DNA of 64,000 nt from Orobanche coerulescens (taxonomy: Eukaryota > Streptophyta > Magnoliopsida > Lamiales > Orobanchaceae), in assembly GCA_033398695.1 (NCBI GenBank), contig CM065801.1:48494358-48558357 (forward strand), read 5' to 3'. Of this stretch, positions 12,443 to 22,849 are shown in pieces. The position numbers were made by a program, and so were the translations under genes. The notes beneath the pieces are model-generated. The model saw only the letters and a list, made by a program, of their open reading frames with translations, was not told the origin of the DNA and ran no database searches. The first letter of the stretch is position 1; each line of letters begins with the position of its first letter.

Positions 12443-13087
12443 TCAATGCGTGGATTTCAATCCCATTCCCCTTGCTGCATTATATAATTGATCACGATTA
12501 ATACCTTTTGTAAACGGATCCGCTATATTGTCTTTTGACTTTACATAGTCAATACACATTATTCCTGTAGTGATCAAATGTCGAATGGTATTGTGTCTTC
12601 GACGAATATGTCGAGACTTACCATCATATATACTGTTCTTTGCCCTCCCTATGACTGCCATGCTATCACAATGTATCATAACGGGAGGCAAAGGTTTTTC
12701 CCAGCAGGGAATATCTTCTAAGAAGTTTCTTAACCATTCGGCTTCTTCGCCGGCTTTGTCTAAAGCAATAAACTCCGATTCCATTGTAGATCGGGCTATG
12801 CATGTTTGCTTAGAAGATTTCCATGATATTACTCCTCCACCAATGGTAAATACATAACCGCTTGTGGATTTAGTGTCTTTAGTATCGGATATCCAGTTGG
12901 CATCACAATATCCTTCCAAAACAGCTGGATATCTTGAATAGTGTATACCATGATTGACAGTGTGTTTTAAGTATCTCAACACTCTTGTCAATGCGGTCCA
13001 ATGATCCTTTCCGGGATTACTCGTAAACCGACTCAGTTTACTAATAGAATATGCTATGTCTGGCCTTGTACAATTTGCTAAGTACAT
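12443..13087 (-). pseudogene. Copia copy D: RT C-terminus and RNase H
   Basis: An intact 214-codon stretch ending at a natural stop. It begins in the RT thumb/connection ([21 protein letters not shown]) and continues into RNase H, with the DAN box ([11 protein letters not shown]), [20 protein letters not shown] and [13 protein letters not shown]. RNase H removes the RNA strand after cDNA synthesis. It is only part of the pol polyprotein, hence labelled a pseudogene, but this domain shows no internal damage. Confidence 0.9.
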
Positions 13088-13159
13088 TAGGCTTCCAATT
13101 ATCCTAGCATATTACATTTTGTGATATGGGTTCTCCTCGATTTTTGGCTAAGTGTAAAC

Positions 13160-13899
13160 TTAAGTCAACAGTGTCTTAAGCGGAGGTAGATCGTATGCCT
13201 TGAATTTCTTAAGTACATTCTCAACATAGTGAGATTGTGATAAGACTATTCCATCGGGTGTTACGGAGATCTTGATTCCTAGAATCACATCGGCTAATCC
13301 CATATCCTTCATGTCAAAGTTCTTCTTTAACATTTCCTTAGTGCCTATGATGATTTTATAGTTGCTACCCATAATTAACATATCATCAACGTATAGACAC
13401 ACAATGACAAAATTGTCAGATGTACCTTTGATGTACACACATTTATCGCATTCATTGATCTTGAAACCATTTGACATCATTACTTGGTCAAATTTCTCAT
13501 GCCATTGTTTGGGTGCTTGCTTAAGTCCGTATAAAGACTTAACAAGTTTGCAAACTTTGTTTTCTTGGCCGGAATCACGAACCCTTCGGGTTGTTCCATA
13601 TAAATTTCATCTTCTAAATCTCCATTTAGAAAGGCCGTTTTTACATCCATTTGGTGTATCTCAAGATTGTACAATGCTGCTATTGCAAGTAGCATTCTAA
13701 TGGATGTAATCCGAGTAACTGGTGAGTATGTATCAAAGTAATCATACCCTTCCTTTTGTTTGTATCCTTTGGCTACCAAACGTGCCTTGTATTTGTCAAT
13801 AGATTTATCACCTTTGTATTTCTTCTTGAGAATCCACTTGCAACCTAAAGGTTTTTTTCCGGGTTGAAGATCTACAATGTGCCAAGTGTGTTTGTTCAA
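13160..13899 (-). pseudogene. Copia copy D: reverse transcriptase
   Basis: Two overlapping frames, 13160-13480 and 13480-13899, together cover the copia RT domain (RVT_2). It shows WILKKKYKGDKSIDKYKA, HQMDVKTAFLNGDLEDEIYM and the YVDD catalytic box in LYVDDMLIMGS. A frameshift near 13480-13570 separates the two. RT copies the element RNA into cDNA inside cytoplasmic particles. Confidence 0.88.
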
Positions 13900-14109
13900 G
13901 ATTGACTCGATTTCACTATTGATTGCTTGTTGCGATAGATCCGCATCGTAAACATAATCTGCTTCCTTGATTGTCTTTGGTTAATCTTATAATGAATAGA
14001 CTACATTATCCGGACCAAAGGTTTTTGCTTTTATTCTTTTCCTCGCCTTTGTTCGGGTGTTGGTCCTTTAGGTTTTGGCGTTATTTCATAATAAGTCCTC
14101 TTTTCGGAC

Positions 14110-14800
14110 TTATTTCATTCTTTTCTTTCTTAGGGAATATAGTTTCAAAAATATGGCATTTCTTGATTCTATAATCATTCCCTCATTAATATCGGGTACT
14201 TCCGATTTGTGTACCAAAAATCGGTACGCACTACTATTATTTGCATATCCTATGAAAATGCAATCAACCGCTTTTGGTCCTATTTTTACTTGCTTGGGTT
14301 TCGGTACTTCAACTTTTGCTAAGCACCCCCACACTTTTAAGTATTTATAGGACGGCTTCCTTCCTTTCCATAATTCATATGGAGTTTTATCTTGCTTCTT
14401 TTTGGGTAATTTATTCAATTTTATTGGCCGAAAGAATAGCTTCTCCCCACATGTTAAGTGATAGGCCGAGCTTATCAACATAGCATTCATCATTTCCTTC
14501 AATGTTCTATTCTTTCGTTCGGCAACACCATTCGATTGGGGTGCATAAGGTGCAGTCGTTTGGTGAATAATGCCATTTTCACGACAATATTCTTCAAAAG
14601 GTGCAACATATTCACCACCTCGATCACTTCGAATCATTTTGATTTTGGTGTTGAGTTGATTTTCAACTTCATTTTGTATGTTTTGAAAGCTTGAATGCTT
14701 CGTCTTTGCTTCTCAAAGATACACATAACAAAATCTTGTGCAATCATCAATAAAAGTTATAAAATAATTCTTTCCACCTCTTGTTTGCACAAGTTTTAAA
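14110..14800 (-). pseudogene. Copia copy D: integrase catalytic core
   Basis: A 175-codon frame at 14110-14637 carries the second and third acidic residues of the DDE integrase fold: RSDRGGEY, then PYAPQSNGVAERKNRT about 35 residues on. It runs on into a proline- and lysine-rich tail. The first acidic residue lies upstream, past a break near 14640-14800. Integrase cuts target DNA and joins the cDNA ends. Confidence 0.85.
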
Positions 14801-15691
14801 TCGCAGATCGGTGTGAATCAATTCAAGAGGTTTTGTCGATCTTTCCACTGAATGAAAAGGAGATTTTGCCATTTTTGCTTCAACACATATTTCACACCTT
14901 TTGTGTTGATCGAAAGTCATTTTTGGCAATAAATCTAAATGTACTAAACGACGTAGTATATTTAGATTTGCATGTCTTAATCTATCATGCCATAAATTAG
15001 GAGACTCAACCAAATAAACAACTTTATCGTTTATTTCATTTCCACCACGTACATTGATAGCATTCAGTTTGAAAAGGCCGTTATCTATATAGCCTTTTCC
15101 GATAAAGTGACCATTTTTAGTTATTACAACTTTATCCGCTTCAAACACTAGCCTAAATCCGGCTTTGCTCAATGCTGAGCCAGACACAAGATTCTTACGA
15201 ATGTCTGGAACATGTAGCACATTTTTGAGCGTCAATTTCAATCCAGACGTCATCTTGAGTATAACTTCTCCAGTTCCGACAACATTTGAGGCAGCGGAGT
15301 TTCCCATGTACAATTTTCTTTCTTCGGTGACGGGCTCGTATGAGGAGAACATGGTTTTATCGGCACAAATATGTTTAGTAGCGCCGGTGTCCACCCACCA
15401 TCCGACTGGGATTCCAACCATATTGATTTCATCTACAACTGCACACAGATCAAGACTGGACAAATCGACGGGAACATACTTATTCTCGATTATATTTGCT
15501 TGATCTCTCTTCTTGTCCTTCTTTGGTTTGCGGCAATTTTTCGCCATATGCCCGAATTTACCGCAGTTGTAGCATTCTCCTTTGATCTTCTTTTGATTCT
15601 TCGAGTCTTGCTTCTTCCCGTTAAATTTCCATTTTTTGTTGTTGCTTGACTCGATGAGATTTGCTTTTGCCTCCATAGATGACTTGTTCAT
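14747..15691 (-). pseudogene. Copia copy D: gag C-terminus, protease, GAG-pre-integrase
   Basis: An unbroken 314-codon frame and the best piece of coding sequence in the array. In order it carries the CCHC knuckle [14 protein letters not shown] (about residues 39-52), the protease site [12 protein letters not shown] (about 98-109), the GAG-pre-integrase HHCC domain, and the start of the integrase core (LELIHTD). In D the sequence [15 protein letters not shown] around the protease is continuous, whereas in A, B and C it is broken at CCG/CAG positions. Confidence 0.88.
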
Positions 15692-15816
15692 CTTGACATC
15701 GGTCTTCCGATTGTCCTCTTCGATCCTCGCCGCACAATTAGATCTTCAAGGCCCATTTCCTTGCGTTTGTGCTTGAGGTAGTTTTGAAGTCCTTCCACAT
15801 CGGGGCAACTTCTCGA

Positions 15817-16379
15817 TTATGGCGAGAACTTGAAAGGATTGGACAAGCTCATTCCTTCGCCAAAATATCGTGCGGGATCAACTGTATTTCTGCACTTGCT
15901 CGAAAGCGATTTTGTGTCCACCATTTTGAAGTCAAGAAAACGACCCACGATGAACTTTTTCAAGCCGGCATCTTCTCGTTTATATTTTGTCTCCAACGAG
16001 TCCCACAACTCTTTGGGACGTTTTGATTAATGGAATAAACACTGTAAAGTGTGTCATCCAACCCATTCAAAATATAGTTTCGACATAAGAAGTCGCTGTG
16101 ATGCCATGCATCCAACGCCGTGCGTTTCTGGGTGTCAGTTTCATCATCCCCCACAACAGGAGGAGATTCGGAAAGGAAGCGGCAGAGATTGAGAGTAGTA
16201 AGGTAGAACAGCATTTTTGATTGCCAACGTTTGAAGTCGGTACCTGAGAACTTCTCTGGTTTTTCGGCATGGGCAGGAGCATGAACATTGTTGGCTCCTC
16301 GAAGTGCGCCTACGAAGCGCCCGTTGCGACAAGTGCGACGTGCACGTGCTCGGACTCGGACTCGGAAGGTGCTTTGCAC
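15817..16379 (-). pseudogene. Copia copy D: gag N-terminus
   Basis: The frame 15960-16379 begins in the arginine-rich leader encoded by two CTCGGA hexamers. It then shows [16 protein letters not shown] and [17 protein letters not shown], typical of copia UBN2-type gag. A second frame at 15817-16008 continues gag (WDSLETKYK). Shifts near 15815 and 16000 break it from the downstream frame. The leader opens with GTG; no ATG in the same frame is obvious, so the true start is uncertain. Confidence 0.8.
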
Positions 16380-16400
16380 CTTCCTCGTAGGATTCGGATT

Positions 16401-16714
16401 CTAGCTTTAAAAATTAATTAAAGCCAACTAGGGTGCACCTTAATGGAGCACACTTGATTGCTCCTTTATGATGGAAAGTCCTTTATAAATAGCTCAACTT
16501 TTCCTTACTTCTCCAATGTGGGATGGGATTCCACATCACATCCCCAACTATTAAATGGCTTAACTTTGTGCATTAATTACTCATTCATTTCTTAACGAAA
16601 TTGAACAAGTAAATACACTAAATTAATCTACACAAAATTTAGATTCCAAATATACCATTTAATGTCATTAATTACCATAATTAATTATGGTATTAATTAA
16701 GCTATTTTTCCAAC
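16401..16714 (-). repeat. 5' LTR of copia copy D (array end)
   Basis: The outer LTR of the array. It has two substitutions relative to the LTR at 2076-2390 (near 16534 and 16640) and lacks the final A before the unrelated flank at 16715. The left edge is undefined for the same reason as in the other copies. Confidence 0.75.
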
Positions 16715-16999
16715 GGGGTGTTTTACTGTTCTTCCCATGTCAGTATGTCAGACATAATTGCTGATCAGCATTGATAGTATAAAAAGCTATCAAGTAGTAA
16801 ATTAAATTACCAACTGATTTTTCAACTATCACATGGTAATAATATATACTATATTGTTTTTTTGTAATATACTTGTAAATAGATTAGAAACTGAAAACTA
16901 AAAACAAATCCAAGACCACACCAAAAAATAAGAAACATTAATCGATAAAATTATCTTCACAAAAAAGTGAAATACAGAGGAAAACAAAATACAAGAAGC

Positions 17000-17030
<31 letters not shown>

Positions 17031-17324
17031 TCCATCAACACATTACTAGCGGAATTTTAAAAAATTCCTTTTCTACTCCCTCTCCAATACCTCCAAATAC
17101 TAGTAAAATAAAAAAATTACTCTCACTAAGAAAATCTCTATCTATTTCGATTTCGATATAGATCTTACAAGGAAAAATTGTAATCCAAATCTGAAGAACA
17201 ACGCCATGGGCTTTATTTTCTGAACACTCATTGTCGTCGTCTGATGACCTAGTTCTCAGACGAAACTTCCACTGCCTCCAGATCTAACTCCGATCACGAC
17301 CCTGACTGATCTTTTAAGCATCTT
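16715..17324. other. AT-rich spacer with poly-A run
   Basis: No gene or element was recognised here. It contains a run of about 26 A at 17000-17025, which could be the tail of an old retroposed sequence, although no coding remnant was found upstream of it. Confidence 0.5.
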
Positions 17325-18554
17325 TGTAATATCCATATCATCATTTTTGGATAAGTGAAGTTGTGACTTATCGGACACGGCGATAAACACGACACTTGTT
17401 GCATCGTGTCATGCGCCGTGTTTTTGGGAAACATAATATATAAAGGATACATAGTGGTTATTGATCATTTTTGCAAGCAAAATCACGAGCTTTTCTCACA
17501 TAAGGACGATCTTAAAAATTACCTTGGGGGCCTACAGCCATAACTTGTCGTTTGTACTTTGTGAACTTCGATTCATAATAATATTTTTGTTGATCGTTCA
17601 TTGAAGAACAGTGGTTCCAGGTCTTATTCTTACCATCATTGCACTTCGAGTTGTTTTGATCTTTGTTGGATTCGTATATTTCTTCGGTGAGTCATTTTGG
17701 TCCCTTGTCGGGATTGTTAGTCATTATTGAATTCCCATTATCACTTTTATTATCGTGGCATTCCAGAGTCATAATGGCCTGCAGGGTGGTATATGTAGGA
17801 TTTTCATGTCGGGTACATATGGTCATGTGTGGTAGTTGGCCTCACATTGGACTGTGCGCACGGGCGGGAAATGCTCATGAGACCGGTTAGGTACATTAGC
17901 ACACATATGTTACAGGATTCCGCATACGTTCGTGATATGTGGTGTGGAACCATCACATGAGCCGCAAACTTCAACACAACATATTCGGTTGCGTGTGTTT
18001 TCAATAGTCGGGGTTCTAATATGGCCGATTCATATATCCTGTTTGATTACATATGTTTGATGGTTTGGGATTATAATCAGGTTGGGTTTATACAGCATGT
18101 TTGATTGCGTATATTCTGATTTGAAATGATGATTTTATGGTTCATATACCATGTTAATTGTGCATGTTCGCCATATTAAGATTTATTACCTTGTGTAACT
18201 GACCATGTGATTTCGGGCGGAATATATTTTGCCGTATTCTAAATACCAAATATTAAGGCACATGAAGATCAAGGTGACGACGAAGAGTCAAGGATACTAG
18301 TCGGGGGCCTCAGTCTTCTTGATTTGGATGTACTTTTCATTTTCGCAGTATTTGTTTTGGTATATCCTATAAAATATTTCTGTATTTTGTTGATCTTGGA
18401 TTGTTTAGAGCCAGAATGTTTATATAAACTCCTTGTCGAAGTATTTGATAGCATAATATGGTTCGGTACTGCAATTATATTACTATTATAATTCACCTAG
18501 TGGGTCTCAATTGGGGATTCATGACACTAATAATCGTCGGGTTGGGGTGTTACA
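17325..18554 (+). mobile_element. Chromovirus-type solo LTR
   Basis: The segment starts TGTAATATCC and ends GGGGTGTTACA. These are the terminal sequences of the chromovirus LTR at 41617-43535 read on its coding strand. No internal region is attached on either side. A TATA box lies at 17437-17446. Just upstream, inverted ACACGGCG and CGCCGTGT motifs sit at 17375-17382 and 17414-17421. No matching 5-bp flanks were found (ATCTT left, TCAGG right). It may therefore be a recombined solo LTR or one whose flanks have decayed. The right flank is a gypsy coding remnant. Confidence 0.65.
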
Positions 18555-18745
18555 TCAGGTGTAGGTATAGGTAGAGTGCTGAGTCGGGAGGCCATCTCAT
18601 AGCTTGTTTTAGTGAAAAACTCAATGAGGGGAAGAAGATATATTCCACCTATGATAGGGAGTTTTATGTTGTAATCCAGTACATACCTCATTGATTTTTA
18701 AGATGCAGTCTGGACATCTTATGTGGATGACAGAAGATCCACACC
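18555..18745 (+). pseudogene. Ty3/gypsy RT-RNase H remnant
   Basis: With one frameshift the plus strand reads GVGIGRVLS, then GGHLIACFSEKLNEGKKIYS and TYDREFYVV. This is the start of a gypsy RNase H domain, whose family form resembles GIGAVLSQ, HPIAYFSEKL, YSTYDKEFYA. Stops follow. It directly abuts the solo LTR, so one element inserted in the other. Confidence 0.7.
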
Positions 18746-19127
18746 AGGTTGTTGCATTTTTCTTGGAAAAAAATTAGCCGTCTTGGAATTCAAAAAAAAA
18801 AAAATATTTTCAACATCGAGTACTGAAGTGGAATATATGAGTGTCAAGAGTAACTTGTGACATCATTTGGCTCTAGTCATTATTGCAAGAGTTGGGAATC
18901 AAGGTAGTGGCTAGCAATACTGTCAAACACTCAAGACTAGACACTTCCAAATTGATCTACATTTTATCAGAGAGAATTTATAAGTGAGTTATATGAGTCG
19001 GACATGTAACAACAAGAATAAATCATATTGCAAATATCCTAACCAAGTCTATATCCCGAATATTCTTCACTCGACTTATGAACAAGCTCACGATACTGCC
19101 TAACTCCTCCTTCAAAATAAGGGGGCA
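18746..19127 (+). pseudogene. Degenerate Ty1/copia RNase H and 3' end
   Basis: The remnant reads FLGK, SWNSKKKK, STSSTEVEYMS, LLQELGI and HIANILTKS, and ends in SFKIRGHDK followed by a stop. These correspond to the RNase H motifs and the C-terminal end of plant copia polyproteins. Frames shift several times. A purine tract (AAAATAAGGGGG) precedes the LTR, as expected. It is a different, older copia family from the array at the left of the window and lies on the opposite strand. Confidence 0.75.
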
Positions 19128-19435
19128 TGATAAAACTGCATGAAGTATGCATCAATCATATCTGCGGCTCACACTCATATGCTTGATCAACATCCTACAT
19201 TTCCTGTAGACCTCAGCTGCACCTTGCTGTGGATAAGGATAAGGAAAAAAGTCCTTGGAATTCCTAGCATATTCCTAATAGATTCTCTAGCTCATTAGCC
19301 ATTGTCGTACATATTTGCCAACTGTGTAGATGTGTGTTTTGTAATGACTGAGATCTATTTACAGAACATTCTATCTTTCATGCCTCTTATGGTTTTCATT
19401 CATATCACGAGACCTAATCTAAACTTTATCAATCA
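19128..19435 (+). repeat. LTR of the degenerate copia element
   Basis: The segment starts TGAT directly after the purine tract and ends ATCA, giving inverted 4-bp ends over 308 bp. It is followed at once by TGGTATCA (19436-19443), which matches the start of a Met-tRNA primer site. A primer site after a 3' LTR suggests this LTR also once served as the 5' LTR of a tandem copy that is now lost. Confidence 0.65.
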
Positions 19436-19726
19436 TGGTATCATTTTCCACATAAACAAGCCGCCTCTACATATGCAAAGAACTCATGCGCCTAATTCCA
19501 GGAATAATTAAAGTTGGAACCTTTGTTTCTTGGCCGAAATTTCATACTCCGCCCTATAATTTAGTACACGAGTGAGATACAACTTCGTACGAATTGTAAG
19601 GTACAACAGCAAAATATCTATTGTCTTTGACTGTGAAACTTTTTTTTTTTTTAATATATTGTGGATGTTTTAAACTATCATTTGCCAAAATATTTATAAT
19701 AATAACGCTATACTATCGCTATTTCT
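19436..19726. other. Spacer after copia LTR
   Basis: Apart from the primer-site-like start, nothing recognisable is present. It is AT-rich with a T run near 19640. Confidence 0.4.
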
Positions 19727-19874
19727 TTTTACTTGCATCAGTTTGACTTTTTTTACTATATATAAAAAACAAATGATAGCATGAGAAACTAAATATAAAT
19801 TTTTACTTGCATCGGTTTGACTTTTTTTACTATATATAAAAAACAAATGATAGCATGAGAAACTAAATATAAAA
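19727..19874. repeat. 74-bp direct tandem duplication
   Basis: Two adjacent 74-bp copies (19727-19800 and 19801-19874) differ at about one base (ACTTGCATCA against ACTTGCATCG). Part of the unit (ACAAATGATA...CTAAATAT) recurs beyond the next element at about 20477-20500. Confidence 0.85.
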
Positions 19875-19876
19875 AT

Positions 19877-20471
19877 GTAGGAAGCAGAGATACTCCATTC
19901 TGATGAAGAACTGTATATCTGGGGTGCGGGGCTGCGGGGATTCGCACGGAGGTGCGTACGGAATACGCCACATGGCGTGTCCTCGTATCTGAGTGAGGGG
20001 TGCGAGGTGGTGCGGGAATGGGGGTGCGGCGGTGGCAGTTTTTGTAATTAAGTTGAACTTTTATAAAAAAATAAAAAATAGTGTATAATTCTCAAAAATA
20101 AACAGAAGCCCAATATTTGTAAATATCAGGTGTATTTCATAACCAACAGAAGCCCTAACACTAGTAACGACGGTGGCAGCTCTCTTTCTTCAACTTTTCC
20201 GATTAAATTTGAATGAAGACTTCTATTATTCAGTAACTTGTGTCATTACTCATTACTAAATTAGACTAATCATTAGGCCTTACTTGTTATTCGTAAATAA
20301 TGCATTTTGATCCTCTATTACATCATACATAAATTGTCATAAATAATATAATATATATTTTTTTAATTTTTTTATATATTGCCGTATCCCCCCACACCAG
20401 TATCCCCATATTTCAAAACTTGTCGAATCCCCGTACTACACATATCCCGCGCCTGTATCCTTGCTTCCTAG
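19877..20471. mobile_element. hAT-like nonautonomous element (MITE 4)
   Basis: The ends are imperfect inverted repeats: TAGGAAGCAGAGATAC at the left, TAGGAAGCAAGGATAC on the opposite strand at the right. Flanking 8-mers are ATAAAAAT (19869-19876) and ATAAAAAC (20472-20479), a 7/8 target duplication as left by hAT transposases. G-rich subterminal repeats (GGGGTGCGG, GGGGATTCG) occur in opposite orientation near the two ends. There is no coding capacity, so it would depend on a transposase elsewhere. Confidence 0.65.
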
Positions 20472-20479
20472 ATAAAAAC

Positions 20480-21965
20480 AAATGATACTAAATATGTTGA
20501 CTTTTACACTATTAATATTTTCAATTATACTAATATATAACTGAAAATATCAATGATCAAAGCTATAAATTGAACAATGTGATTTGACCAGTGTTGCAAG
20601 TATATAAAAAAAGGCTGGTATAAGGTGCCAAAATTGAAAGTACATTTTTTTTTTCTTTTGGAACAAGGAATAGTTTTGAAAGTAATTATGGGAAGGAGAG
20701 AGTAAAGCATAACCATAATCTACTTTGTAAATGCAAGTCCTCAGCACTGGTAAATATCATAACAGCAACTTACAGTGTATGCACTCAATACTTGTCTCCA
20801 AGAAAATGGGCTTATGAAGACGCATTATTCACATTTTCACTAAGTCACATCACCATATTCTAGATGAACAAACAAATATGCAAGATTTCAGACATTACTA
20901 CTCTGGGCCAACACATTGAACTTCCACTTCGACTTTGTAAGCATCATATCAAAAACTGATAAATGTTGCATCAAATGATTTGACCTTACCACACGAATAC
21001 GTAACAAAATGACAGCAAAGAACCATCAAAACCATTGAAAATGAGAAAGGTATATGCATAAGGTTGTATTATTGAGCAATATTTCAAGTTGATTTGCCCT
21101 ACTATAGAAACACAAATGATTAAAAAAAGAAAAAGCATGTACTTCAAGGGCAAAGAAAAACTCATGAGTGCACATTTCAGTTGCTTAGATAATAAATAAA
21201 AGAACTACGAAAACAGGATAATCACTACGATCAAATTAACCAACGAATAAACACAATATAAGCAGTTGAACAAGGTTTTGGCTGGGCGAAGAGATACGTA
21301 AAAATAACATCATCTAAAAACAAACACGGAATTGTGTTAAGAGTTGTAAAAGTTAGACAAACAAATCAAAAATGGACGCGTAAACCCGAAAAACTCCAAA
21401 GGATGAAGAGTCATGGGCCACATGCATATCAGTCGAGTAACGACCATCTGATAAACGAATTACACATAACAAATTCAAAGAAGATCAAAGGCCAAGGAAC
21501 AGTATCCAACGTTCAGACTCTAGCGGTAGTAGAACAGTCAACATTATCTTGAAAACTAACATTTGGAAGTATTTTCTTATAGTTAATGAGGGAATGCAAA
21601 ACAATACTAAGAAATCATAACACTACATACAATTAAACAACTCTCTAATAGAATTACAAAACAACATAATTAAAATTTTAGCTGAAAAGCATTAAGACAC
21701 ATCCCAAATACATGGCAACATTACCACAGATACATACAACAGTAAATAGCTCCATAACCGAGCTTTTATTAAGAGAGCAACCATAGGCAATAGGTAATAT
21801 TAACCTAATTACAAAACAGAAAGCCAGAACAACAAACATGCAGTAGCAATGTAGCATCAATAATACAAACGCATCAACACAGATTCTTCAAAAGTAATCA
21901 AATTGTCCTTCGTTAGGCTTATCAAAATCACAAAGCACTAAGATATATATAATGATGGAATCATA
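20480..21965. other. Intergenic region downstream of the membrane-protein gene
   Basis: No convincing coding sequence, RNA gene or known repeat was seen on either strand. The right part (about 21550-21965) should hold the 3' untranslated region of the minus-strand gene at 21966. Confidence 0.4.
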
Positions 21966-22604
21966 TCAAACCACAGGCTTCTTGGCTGGTGGTGCAGGCT
22001 TCTTGAGGTCATCATCAACCACCTTCGCCTGTGTAGGGATCGCGAGATAGCCCAGCTTCTTCTTGGCCGAGGCAATATCATCATTGTCGTCACCATCATC
22101 ATCAGAGGATGAAGAAACATCTCCAAAATCAAAGCGGCTGGGGGAGAATAGGGCCCGCACGAAGTACATGATGGCCGCTGTGAGGGCTCCACAGCCAACG
22201 CCGAAAAGCAGAGCACCGACCACGCTCATGATGTCCTTACTGCGCTCGCGCATCGAGCTCGACGCGGAGGAATAGAACTTGAGAGGGAAGTTGAATGACG
22301 TCATCATCGGAGATGATTGAGGATTGTCGTCGAAGGCGGCGGCTGCATCGGAGTCGGAATTGATGTATGGGCGGCGATCGGATGACGGGGTGGCGGTGGA
22401 GGTGAAGATCAGAGTGAGATAGCGGGGGTTTTGGTTCCCGATGAGGGAATTGGGGTTAGGGTTGCGCGGGAAGGAATTGTAGGGGTAATAGGTGGAGGTG
22501 GTGGTGGTGGCGGAGAAATAGAAGAGGGTTTTGCAGGGGCGGGCGGAAGCGGTGGCGGCTAGCAGGGAGATGAGGAGGAGGAGGGGGAGACTGGAGCTTG
22601 CCAT
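21966..22604 (-). CDS. Putative type I membrane protein (host gene)
   Basis: The product is a 212-residue single-exon protein. An upstream in-frame GTG at 22610 could add two residues, but the ATG at 22604 is the likely start in a plant. The N-terminus is a signal peptide (MASSSLPLLLLISLLAATASA, cleavage likely before RPCK). A low-complexity Ser/Thr/Pro luminal part of about 100 residues follows. One transmembrane helix spans about residues 125-149 (MSVVGALLFGVGCGALTAAIMYF). The cytosolic tail holds an acidic run (SSSSDDDGDDNDD) and a Lys/Pro-rich end. Topology is type I in the secretory system. The ARPCKTLF start after the signal peptide and the layout recall a plant family annotated as putative type 1 membrane protein, an assignment from memory only. 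It is the only gene here with intact, non-transposon coding sequence. No function is assigned. Confidence 0.8.
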   Translation of the reverse strand: MASSSLPLLLLISLLAATASARPCKTLFYFSATTTTSTYYPYNSFPRNPNPNSLIGNQNPRYLTLIFTSTATPSSDRRPYINSDSDAAAAFDDNPQSSPMMTSFNFPLKFYSSASSSMRERSKDIMSVVGALLFGVGCGALTAAIMYFVRALFSPSRFDFGDVSSSSDDDGDDNDDIASAKKKLGYLAIPTQAKVVDDDLKKPAPPAKKPVV

Positions 22605-22849
22605 TTTCACGGTTTTCTTCTGTAGAGGGGTGCAGAGTGATTTTGGTGAATGGAAGAACAGCTAATAGAGAAGGGCGCTGTTGAAAGGTGAAAAGCCAAC
22701 TAATAATCCTAGGAAAAAATTGGCTTCTACATAAGATCGCGAGTACCCCTATTTCGTCTTTAACTTTTACTTTGCTTATATCCCTTCGAATTTTGATGAA
22801 TTATTTTACCTTGTAATTTTATAAATAAAAATTAAAAAAATAATTTCAC
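22605..22849 (-). promoter_or_regulatory. 5' flank of the membrane-protein gene
   Basis: This region should contain the 5' untranslated region and promoter of the gene at 21966-22604. No clear TATA box at a typical distance was identified. AT-rich repeat sequence begins within about 250 bp upstream of the start codon. Confidence 0.4.

Larger units (their letters stand above)
1..16714 (-). mobile_element. Tandem array of four Ty1/copia elements sharing LTRs
   Basis: The same element of about 4.7-4.8 kb recurs head to tail on the minus strand. Unit boundaries fall at 2390, 7210, 11903 and 16714, and the leftmost unit is cut by the window edge. Each unit has the copia order gag, protease, integrase, reverse transcriptase, RNase H, read right to left. 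Between units there is only one LTR-like segment of about 315 bp. On the minus strand each begins TGTTGGAAAAATAGC directly after a purine tract (GTGGGGGAT), as expected for a 3' LTR. The array is thus LTR-internal-LTR-internal, the product expected from unequal recombination between LTRs, although an assembly duplication cannot be excluded. Outside CAG/CTG positions the copies are nearly identical, so the amplification looks recent. Confidence 0.9.
11904..16714 (-). mobile_element. Copia copy D (best preserved)
   Basis: The rightmost unit. It has the longest open frames of the four and matches what copia proteins look like at most sites where the other copies differ. Its outer LTR marks the true right end of the array. 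The sequence then changes to unrelated DNA at 16715, with the terminal A of the expected CA apparently lost. A 3' non-coding part occupies about 11904-12440. The stretch 13860-14100 between RT and integrase has clustered substitutions. Confidence 0.88.

Noticed and set aside
17000..17025. Poly-A run as the tail of a processed pseudogene or SINE
   Set aside because: No coding or SINE-like sequence and no flanking duplication was found upstream of it.
22063..22275. Plus-strand frame within the membrane-protein gene
   Set aside because: Antisense shadow of the C-terminal coding part; short and without features.
22610..22610. GTG at 22610 as start of the membrane-protein gene
   Set aside because: Plant nuclear genes start at ATG; the in-frame ATG at 22604 gives a normal signal peptide.
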